A stretch of DNA of 20,675 nt from a virus. Every line of letters begins with the position of its first letter. Position 1 is the first letter of the stretch. A program made the position numbers and the translations under genes. The DNA lies in IMG/VR virus record IMGVR_UViG_3300042154_001251, positions 1 through 20,675 of that record; one strand, 5' to 3'. The notes under the pieces were generated by a model. The model made no database searches, was not told the DNA's origin, and was given only the letters and a program-made list of their open reading frames with translations. Shown here one piece after another: positions 5,225 through 11,075 of the stretch.

Positions 5225-5410
5225 ATGTATAATAGAATATTTAAAACACTAGAAAACCGATTCAAAGAATATGAATCTTTAGAGAAGTATTTGGATTCGC
5301 ATATTGACGAATTGCAGACAGAAAATCATAGGTTAATTGAGCAAATAGCAATATTGAAAGCGGAATTAAGCTACGCTCAGTCACAATTGAATCAAGGTAT
5401 GAACGATTAA
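5225..5410 (+). CDS. small coiled-coil hypothetical protein (61 aa)
   Basis: The product is almost wholly a coiled coil: heptad-like Leu/Ile positions run through YLDSHIDELQTENHRLIEQI and AILKAELSYAQSQLNQ. It begins one base after the previous stop codon. It probably dimerises, and may pair with the 72-residue protein upstream. No other function can be read. Confidence 0.58.
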   Translation: MYNRIFKTLENRFKEYESLEKYLDSHIDELQTENHRLIEQIAILKAELSYAQSQLNQGMND

Positions 5411-5477
5411 CTTATAAACAATGCTAAACTATATATATTTATTAGTTGTATATTTACTAAAATTAGACTAATGAAAT

Positions 5478-6005
5478 ATGAGTTGGATAATACCAATCGT
5501 AAATAATCATAAGGAGTGGACTAAATTTGTTCACTCTTTTGGCGAGTACTTTTTTGCCGAAGATATCGTCCAAGAAACCTACATAAACCTTTTGAAGTGG
5601 AGCAGCGAGGATAAGCTATTCACAGATGGCAAAATTAATAAAGGTTATATGTGGCTATCACTCAAGAATACCTTTTTACAACACGTTAATAAATCCAAAC
5701 GCATCAAGTACGTTTCATTAGAGAATCTTTATATGATGGAAATGTCAAACAATACTGAGATGCTTGTTGCAAAGAATGCTATTGAAGTTAAAATATTGGA
5801 TGAAATAAATTCTTGGGAATGGTACGACAAAATGCTATTTGAAATCTATCGCAACGAGAAAACTTCTATGCGTAAAATCGCAGCCAAATCTAATATAAGC
5901 CTTTCAAGTATTTTCAACACACTAAAAACTTGCAAGAAGAAAATTAAGGACAATATCGGAGAGGATTGGGAAGATTATTTAAACGAGGATTTTGAACTGC
6001 TTTAA
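5478..6005 (+). CDS. sigma-70-family-like RNA polymerase factor
   Basis: The product has 175 residues. Residues 24-41 (FFAEDIVQETYINLLKW) match sigma region 2 of ECF-type factors, the part that binds core polymerase and the -10 element. Residues 127-157 (KTSMRKIAAKSNISLSSIFNTL...) form a helix-turn-helix like region 4, which reads the upstream element. The middle is rich in Lys and aromatic residues. Placed between the accessory genes and the terminase, it is a good candidate for switching polymerase to the late genes. Region 2 is short and the match is remote, so it could be an adaptor rather than a full sigma factor. Its own upstream region has TATATTTA at 5449-5456 but no clear -33. An out-of-frame ATG (5471) opens 11 codons overlapping its start. 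Confidence 0.7.
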   Translation: MSWIIPIVNNHKEWTKFVHSFGEYFFAEDIVQETYINLLKWSSEDKLFTDGKINKGYMWLSLKNTFLQHVNKSKRIKYVSLENLYMMEMSNNTEMLVAKNAIEVKILDEINSWEWYDKMLFEIYRNEKTSMRKIAAKSNISLSSIFNTLKTCKKKIKDNIGEDWEDYLNEDFELL

Positions 6006-6035
6006 ACAAAAACGTAAAATTGTAATTATATAGAT

Positions 6036-6410
6036 ATGGCAAGACCGAAAAAAATACAAGCAAAAGGATTAGGCGACACAGTAGAAAGTGTTTTAAAAGC
6101 AACCGGAATAGATAAGGTGGCTAAATTTATATTAGGCGAAGATTGTGGATGCGATGAGCGTAAGGAAAAACTAAACGCATTGTTTCCGTACAAGAAACCT
6201 TTGTGCTTAACTGAGAATGAATACGAATGGTTAAAGGCGTGGATTGAAACTAAAACCAATCAAGTAACACCAAGCGACCAAGCACAAATATTGGTTATTT
6301 ATAATCGCATATTCTTACAAAGAAATGAGCCTTCTAATTGTTCAAGTTGCTTGAAAGATATGGTAGACCAATTAAAGCAAGTAATGCTAACGTATGAAGA
6401 TACTATCTGA
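6036..6410 (+). CDS. conserved phage hypothetical with Cys motifs, upstream of terminase
   Basis: The product has 124 residues, with a basic start (MARPKKIQAKGLGDTVESVL), a GEDCGCDERKEKLN segment with two Cys, an FPYKKPLCL segment and a C-terminal SNCSSCLKDMVDQL segment with two more. The spaced CxC, C and CxxC pattern might bind zinc or an iron-sulfur centre. Proteins with this CGCDERKxxLN and NCSSC layout are, to my recollection, common just ahead of terminase in flavobacterial phages, with no role assigned. It starts right after AATTATATAGATATG, an instance of the recurring start-proximal element. Confidence 0.75.
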   Translation: MARPKKIQAKGLGDTVESVLKATGIDKVAKFILGEDCGCDERKEKLNALFPYKKPLCLTENEYEWLKAWIETKTNQVTPSDQAQILVIYNRIFLQRNEPSNCSSCLKDMVDQLKQVMLTYEDTI

Positions 6411-6589
6411 TGAGGTATTACATCGCAATAATAAACGATAAGTTACACCAACAAGAATGGGCAAAATTAAAGGCAACTTTAAAAACTGCTGATGTTGCGT
6501 ATATGGTTTATTATAGTGATGTGAAACAAATAGAATTGAATCAGGTTAATAGTAGGATTTTCTACGAAATGGTTTATAGTGAGAACTGA
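6410..6589 (+). CDS. small hypothetical protein (59 aa)
   Basis: The ATG shares its A with the TGA stop codon of the previous gene (TGATG at 6408-6412), a classic coupling signal. The 59-residue product alternates strand and helix (MRYYIAIINDKLHQQEWAKL, then VAYMVYYSDVKQIELN) and resembles small ferredoxin-like phage proteins in shape. No functional residues are recognised. It lies 20 bases before the small terminase gene. Confidence 0.58.
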   Translation: MRYYIAIINDKLHQQEWAKLKATLKTADVAYMVYYSDVKQIELNQVNSRIFYEMVYSEN

Positions 6590-6609
6590 ATAAATAATAC
6601 TTTTTTCAG

Positions 6610-6897
6610 ATGGAAGAAAAGAAGAAGAATGGAGGCGCAAGAACAGGTGCGGGAAGACCTACAAAAGTAGATGAATTAAAAGCTAATGCTATATTCATTA
6701 ACGCACTTAAAGTCCTTTACAAGCAAGATTTAGACGACGACAATAAAGTGGCATTTGTAGTAGATTTATTAGATTCACAACGAGGGCAAATCTTCGTGGC
6801 GGAACATATATTTGGTAAGCCAAAAGAGACAGTTGAAACTACATTGAATGTTAACGATTTTAATATAAAGGACTACTTCAAAATTGGTAACGATTAA
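6610..6897 (+). CDS. terminase small subunit (putative)
   Basis: The product has 95 residues. It starts with a Lys/Gly-rich segment ending GARTGAGRPTKVDELKA, the hallmark N-terminus of many phage small terminases and their DNA-binding regions. A helical body (INALKVLYKQ, FVVDLLDSQRGQIFVAEHIFG) and KPKETVETTLNVN follow. This protein should recognise the phage packaging site and hand DNA to the large subunit. It is shorter than many small terminases (usually over 120 residues), possibly keeping only the DNA-binding and oligomerisation parts. The large subunit begins 14 bases before its stop codon, which supports the call. Confidence 0.75.
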   Translation: MEEKKKNGGARTGAGRPTKVDELKANAIFINALKVLYKQDLDDDNKVAFVVDLLDSQRGQIFVAEHIFGKPKETVETTLNVNDFNIKDYFKIGND

Positions 6898-8089
6898 CGA
6901 TAAATATTTTAACTTAGGTTCGGATTCAAGATACTTTATAATTACGGGCGGTAGAGGTAGTTCAAAGTCTTTTAGTATAACTACATTCCTTAGTTTGCTC
7001 ACAAGGGAATCAGGACATATTATTTTATTTACACGTTACACATTAGTATCGGCTGCAATAAGTATTATTCCCGAGTTTATAGAGAAAATCGAACTACTTG
7101 GAATGGCTAACGATTTCGCAGTTACAAAGGATGAGATTATAAACGTTAAGACTGGCAGCAAGATAATCTTTAAAGGAATTAAAACAAGTAGCGGAACACA
7201 AACTGCAAACCTTAAATCGTTACAAGGTGTCACTACTTGGGTACTTGACGAGGCGGAAGAATTAACAGACGAAGATACATTCGATAAAATTGATTTATCC
7301 ATACGACATAAGACAAAACAGAATAGGGTTATACTTATTCTAAATCCTGCTACCAAAGAGCATTTTATTTACCAACGATTCTTTGAGGGTAAAGGAATTG
7401 AGGGTGGTTCGAATACGATTAAAGGGGATACAACGTACATACATACAACCTATTTTGATAATATACACAACCTATCGGAGTCTTTTCTATCGCAAATAGA
7501 AACGATTAAAGAAAGGAGACCGGATAAGTATCAGCATCAAATTCTTGGGGGTTGGTTGAATCGTGCCGAGGGTGTGATTTTCAGCAATTGGACAATAGGC
7601 AAATTCAAAGATGTTGGAAGCGTTGTATATGGACAAGATTTTGGATTTAGCGCAGACCCTACAACATTAGTAGCGACATCAATTGATTCGGTTAATAAAG
7701 TTATTTACCTGAAATTACACCTATACCAAACTGGCTTAACGACATCTGATATTTATAGGCTTAATAAATCCATTGCAAATGACTGCCTAATTGTAGCTGA
7801 TTCAGCAGAACCACGTTTGATAAACGAACTGCGAGATAAAGGTCTTAATATAATGGAGGCGATTAAAGGTCAAGGAAGTGTAACGTATGGAATTAGTTTA
7901 CTGCAAGATTACGACTTGATAGTTGATGAGGATTCGATAGATTTGATTAAAGAATTAAACAACTATTCTTGGCTTGAACGTAAAAGTAAAACACCAATCG
8001 ATAAACATAACCACGCACTCGATGCCATTAGATACGCAGTAGGTTACCAACTTGATAATCCATTCCATAAACAATACCACATAAGATGA
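6884..8089 (+). CDS. terminase large subunit
   Basis: This 401-residue protein is the packaging motor and nuclease. The ATPase half has Walker A GGRGSSKS (residues 22-29), Walker B WVLDEAEE with D122/E123, and coupling motif ILNPAT with N154. The nuclease half has YGQDFGFSADPT with D252, VADSAEP with D306, and HNHALDAIRYAV with D380. It resembles the PBSX/XtmB type. No in-frame ATG lies between the upstream stop codon and Walker A; the next in-frame Met is residue 74, which would destroy the motor. Initiation at TTG 6884, inside the small-terminase gene, is therefore the best reading. Length fits the family. The stop codon overlaps the next ATG (ATGA). Confidence 0.95.
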   Translation: MVTINDKYFNLGSDSRYFIITGGRGSSKSFSITTFLSLLTRESGHIILFTRYTLVSAAISIIPEFIEKIELLGMANDFAVTKDEIINVKTGSKIIFKGIKTSSGTQTANLKSLQGVTTWVLDEAEELTDEDTFDKIDLSIRHKTKQNRVILILNPATKEHFIYQRFFEGKGIEGGSNTIKGDTTYIHTTYFDNIHNLSESFLSQIETIKERRPDKYQHQILGGWLNRAEGVIFSNWTIGKFKDVGSVVYGQDFGFSADPTTLVATSIDSVNKVIYLKLHLYQTGLTTSDIYRLNKSIANDCLIVADSAEPRLINELRDKGLNIMEAIKGQGSVTYGISLLQDYDLIVDEDSIDLIKELNNYSWLERKSKTPIDKHNHALDAIRYAVGYQLDNPFHKQYHIR

Positions 8090-8259
8090 CAGATGACTTA
8101 CCACATATGAAACGAGTAGTTGAGCAGTATATATTTGATAAGAAAGGAATATGGATAACTATAATATTCGATGACCTTATGAGAATGCATTTACATTTCA
8201 AAATGTTAGCTGCTGCATACGATGTTGCATTTGCTTACAACAATAAACCTAAAATTTAA
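8086..8259 (+). CDS. small hypothetical protein (57 aa)
   Basis: A 57-codon ORF starts within the large-terminase stop codon (ATGA at 8086-8089) and ends 10 bases before the chaperone gene. The product (MTDDLPHMKRVVEQYIFDKK...) has a central aliphatic segment (GIWITIIFDDLMRMHLHF) and a C-terminal helix. The hydrophobic part is interrupted by acidic residues, so it is not a convincing membrane span. Coupling to its neighbour is the main support. Function unknown. Confidence 0.55.
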   Translation: MTDDLPHMKRVVEQYIFDKKGIWITIIFDDLMRMHLHFKMLAAAYDVAFAYNNKPKI

Positions 8260-8269
8260 TTATAGATAT

Positions 8270-9025
8270 ATGAAGCTCGAATTAATTATACCAACTTCTT
8301 TAAGTGAGATTCCATTAAAGCACTATCAGGACTTCCTGAAGATGCAGAAAAATAGCAACGATGAGGAATTTATCGCACAGAAAATGATTGAAATCTTCTG
8401 CGGCATTGAATTGAAGGACGTAGTTAAGATGAAACTTACTACAATAAACGAATTGATAGTACATTTTGCAGAACTATTTGATACGAAATCTAAATTTCAA
8501 CCTACATTTAAAATCGGAAATCAAGAGTTTGGATTTATAACGAACTTGGAAGACATAACTTTAGGTGAATATGTGGATTTGGAATCGCATTTGAACGATT
8601 GGGAGACATACCACAAAGCAATGGCAGTTATGTATAGACCAGTTACCAAGAATTTTAAAGGTAAATATGAAATTATAGACTATAATCCTAATCCCGATAT
8701 GCAAGAATTAATGAAGTTCGCACCACTTGATATCGTGTTAGCATCTTCGGTTTTTTTTTGGACTTTAGGAAAAGAATTATTGCAGGCTACGATTACTTAT
8801 TTAACTCTACAAGTTCAGATGAACAAGGATTTTCAAGCGACTTTTCAGAGCAAGCTCAATTTGCCAAGCAGTGGGGATGGTATCAATCAATATTTTGCCT
8901 CGCTCAATCAGACATTACAAAGTTTGACATTGTCACCGGATACAAACTTACTCAATGTCTCACATATCTCACCTTTGAAAAGCAGAAAACCGAAATCGAA
9001 CAAAGGCAACTTAACAAGCATTTAA
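8270..9025 (+). CDS. tail assembly chaperone-like protein, 0-frame product (251 aa)
   Basis: The ATG at 8270 follows TAATTATAGATATATG, the recurring start element, and is preferred to an in-frame upstream codon at 8222 that would overlap the previous gene. Residues 1-160 form a conserved-looking domain (SLSEIPLKHYQDFLK, FIAQKMIEIFCGIEL, DITLGEYVDLESHLNDW, MQELMKFAPLDIVL). After a run of nine T (8751-8759, residues V161-F163) the frame continues as a polar, Ser/Gln-rich tail (SSGDGINQYFASLNQTLQSL) of about 88 residues. The -1 frame over the same bases encodes a different, more family-like tail. This recalls lambda G/GT, where a -1 shift makes two tail chaperone forms. Known chaperones act with the tape measure during tail assembly and leave the finished particle. 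Confidence 0.78.
   Translation: MKLELIIPTSLSEIPLKHYQDFLKMQKNSNDEEFIAQKMIEIFCGIELKDVVKMKLTTINELIVHFAELFDTKSKFQPTFKIGNQEFGFITNLEDITLGEYVDLESHLNDWETYHKAMAVMYRPVTKNFKGKYEIIDYNPNPDMQELMKFAPLDIVLASSVFFWTLGKELLQATITYLTLQVQMNKDFQATFQSKLNLPSSGDGINQYFASLNQTLQSLTLSPDTNLLNVSHISPLKSRKPKSNKGNLTSI
8751..8759 (+). other. T9 slip site for -1 frameshifting or transcript slippage
   Basis: Nine T in a row are read GTT TTT TTT TGG in the 0 frame, which contains the slippery heptamer T TTT TTT. A -1 slip moves decoding to TTG GAC TTT AGG at 8758, entering the overlapping frame that ends at 9039. A homopolymer this long could also slip during transcription. No convincing downstream stem-loop was seen. Confidence 0.6.
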
Positions 9026-9039
9026 ATAAAAATAGATGA
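8758..9039 (+). CDS. tail assembly chaperone C-terminal domain in the -1 frame (T-like)
   Basis: This reading frame lacks an ATG near its 5' end and is entered most simply by a -1 slip at the T9 run, giving a fusion of about 256 residues. Its sequence is strongly domain-like: FSEQAQFAKQWGWYQSIFCLAQSDITKFDIVTGYKLTQCLTYLTFEKQKTEIE (key residues W-G-W-Y, D-I-T-K-F, F-E-K). That pattern is familiar from Bacteroidota phage tail-region proteins, which argues for real coding. Its TGA stop codon (9037-9039) overlaps the ATG of the next gene as ATGA, whereas the 0-frame stop lies 10 bases earlier. The alternative is that one frame results from a recent indel in the T run. Confidence 0.7.
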   Translation: MDFRKRIIAGYDYLFNSTSSDEQGFSSDFSEQAQFAKQWGWYQSIFCLAQSDITKFDIVTGYKLTQCLTYLTFEKQKTEIEQRQLNKHLNKNR

Positions 9040-9491
9040 CAAATTATTATAAAGTACTGAACGATTTAAAAGCGCATTTTGATGCTGACGTAATCGTGAA
9101 CACAATAACGGAAGGTGATATATTTAAAGTAGATTTAGGTAAGCAGACTATATTTCCTTTGATTCACATCATGGTAAATTCAGCTAACTTTGAAAGCAAT
9201 GTGGTGCGTTTTAATGTATCTATTATTGCGATGGACATTGTAGATATTTCAAAGTCAGAAGCTACAGATATATTCATAGGAAACGATAATGAGCAGGATG
9301 TTTTACATACACAATTAGCGGTATTAAATCGTGCGTACGAGATGTTGCGTAGAGGTGATATGTACGATGATAATTTTGTGGTAGATGGCAATCCAAGTTG
9401 TGAGCCATTTACAGAAAGATTCGAGAATTTATTAGCAGGATGGACAATGACATTCGATGTATTAGTTCCTAACGAAATGACAATCTGTTAA
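9036..9491 (+). CDS. putative tail terminator / tail completion protein
   Basis: The product has 151 residues with alternating strands and helices: an N-terminal helix (YKVLNDLKAHFDAD), strands around FPLIHIMVNSANFESNVVRFNVSIIAMDIVDI, a helix with HTQLAVLNRAYEMLRR, and a closing strand WTMTFDVLVPNEMTIC. The order (N-terminal helix, DV-type strands, long helix, final TMTFDV strand) fits tail-terminator / neck proteins that cap the tail and join it to the head. The family type is one I associate with flavobacterial phages. It is coupled by ATGA to the -1-frame chaperone domain and lies one base ahead of the gp10-like gene. Fold-based inference. Confidence 0.6.
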   Translation: MTNYYKVLNDLKAHFDADVIVNTITEGDIFKVDLGKQTIFPLIHIMVNSANFESNVVRFNVSIIAMDIVDISKSEATDIFIGNDNEQDVLHTQLAVLNRAYEMLRRGDMYDDNFVVDGNPSCEPFTERFENLLAGWTMTFDVLVPNEMTIC

Positions 9492-9492
9492 A

Positions 9493-10005
9493 ATGACTGA
9501 AACGCAGAAAGCCTTAATTAAGTTTCGTGATACTATAATAAACGAAGCAAAAGCTAACCTAAAATCAATGGGTAAAGATAGCACTGGAAAGTTATCTAAA
9601 TCGATTCAGGGACAAGTTAAGGAAATGCCTAACTCAATCAGTATGTACTTTCAAATGGAAGCGTACGGATATTTTCAGGATAAAGGGGTTTCAGGTATTA
9701 AGAAAAAATACAACACGCCATTTTCTTATACAACCAAAATGCCACCACCAAGTAAGTTGGATAAATGGATTGTAAGGAAAGGTATTGCGCCAAGAGATAA
9801 GAAAGGAAAATTGATGAGCCGTAAAGGACTGCAGTTTGCTATTGCTCGTGGTATATTTATCAACGGAATTAAACCGAGCCTATTTTTTACTAAACCATTT
9901 GAGAAAGCATTTAAGAAACTGCCTGATGTATTGGTGGATAAATACGGATTAGATGCCGAACAATTATTTGATTCAATAATGAAAGAAACACTAACTAAAA
10001 AATGA
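9493..10005 (+). CDS. HK97 gp10-like neck / tail component (putative)
   Basis: The product has 170 residues. The N-terminal helix (ETQKALIKFRDTIINEAKANL) is followed by a small strand region with YFQMEAYGYFQDKGVSG and a basic middle (KKYNTPFSYTTKMPPPSKLDKWIVRKG). The C-terminus has GIKPSLFFTKPFEKAFKKLPD. The AxYxxFxxxG step and the RPFLxPAF-like ending (here KPSLFFTKPF) are typical of the HK97 gp10 group of head-tail joining proteins. It is basic, so it may contact DNA or acidic partners. It is linked to both neighbours by near-zero spacing. Confidence 0.66.
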   Translation: MTETQKALIKFRDTIINEAKANLKSMGKDSTGKLSKSIQGQVKEMPNSISMYFQMEAYGYFQDKGVSGIKKKYNTPFSYTTKMPPPSKLDKWIVRKGIAPRDKKGKLMSRKGLQFAIARGIFINGIKPSLFFTKPFEKAFKKLPDVLVDKYGLDAEQLFDSIMKETLTKK

Positions 10006-11075
10006 GCAATATATTTGTAAAATCACCTTATATAATTGAGGTTAACGAGATAGGACAAACAGGAAGTTATATCCAACTATTTATTTGGAACGCAAACGAT
10101 ACGCAACCAAGCACACCAACTTATCAGCTATCGAAATTAATTCCATCAAGTACGAATTTCCAAACGACTTACGATATATCAGAGTACGTTCGTGAGTACA
10201 TAAAGCACAATGCATTTAATAACGTGTACAATCAAAATAACGCTGCAACTCCTTATTTAGAATATTGCAATGTCGTGGTTAAGCGTTATAAAGTAGTAGT
10301 AGGTACAAAGAATTTAATTGATACAACTACATATAAGGCATTCGATGGCTATGGCTATTATGAACAAGGTTACAATCCTAACTTGGGCGAGTATTTATTA
10401 GACCAAAAAACGTATTACTATAATTACGATTCTACTGCCAATTTAACAACTGACTTTTTAAAACGAGCAGGAAGTTTAACATTAGATGCAACAAGTGGCT
10501 ATAAGATTAAGAGAACGAATTTATCTACATTAGCAACGGATATTTATACTATTACAACAAGTGCGGTTATTGATACATATAGAGTGTTTCCGGGTTGGCT
10601 TGCAGTAGGTAATAAAGTAGAAATTTTAACGGCAGCAGATGCGGTTGTTTGGACTGCAACTTTTAAGCCTAAAACGGAATGCAGATACGAGCCAGTTGTT
10701 GTGGATTTTATTAACCGATACGGGGCATGGCAACGTGAATTTTTCTTCAAAGCATCTAATACTAATATTAACGTTGAAACATCGGAGTACAATTTACTAC
10801 AAACGAATTTAGTTAGTTACTCAAAATTTGAAGGGCAACGAAGAACGTTCAACACCAACGGAAAAGAAACTATTAAATGTAACACCGATTGGGTAAGCGA
10901 GGATTATGCAGAAACAATTAAGCAATTGATGTTATCGGATAGGATTTTAGTTAACGATAGACCGGCTAAAATGAATACAAAAAGTACGGAGTTATTCAAA
11001 TCAATTAATACCAAAATGATTAATTACGAAATGACATTTGACATTGCAAACGATATAATTAATTCTGTAGTTTAA
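10002..11075 (+). CDS. tail structural protein of unknown detail (357 aa)
   Basis: The product is a beta-rich protein of 357 residues, starting with a SPYIIEVNEIGQTGSYIQLFIW strand set and continuing with many short aromatic strands. It has no signal peptide, membrane span or enzyme motif. It overlaps the preceding gene by 4 bases (ATGA) and the next by one base (TAATG), so it belongs to a tightly coupled tail block with the 773-residue protein. The beta content, Tyr/Asn/Thr richness and position before the tape measure suggest a virion component of the tail or its tip. I do not recognise a named family. Confidence 0.68.
   Translation: MSNIFVKSPYIIEVNEIGQTGSYIQLFIWNANDTQPSTPTYQLSKLIPSSTNFQTTYDISEYVREYIKHNAFNNVYNQNNAATPYLEYCNVVVKRYKVVVGTKNLIDTTTYKAFDGYGYYEQGYNPNLGEYLLDQKTYYYNYDSTANLTTDFLKRAGSLTLDATSGYKIKRTNLSTLATDIYTITTSAVIDTYRVFPGWLAVGNKVEILTAADAVVWTATFKPKTECRYEPVVVDFINRYGAWQREFFFKASNTNINVETSEYNLLQTNLVSYSKFEGQRRTFNTNGKETIKCNTDWVSEDYAETIKQLMLSDRILVNDRPAKMNTKSTELFKSINTKMINYEMTFDIANDIINSVV

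Noticed and set aside
8222-8269. Upstream non-ATG start of the chaperone-like gene
   Set aside because: It would lie within the 57-residue gene and ignores the AATTATAG element directly before ATG 8270.
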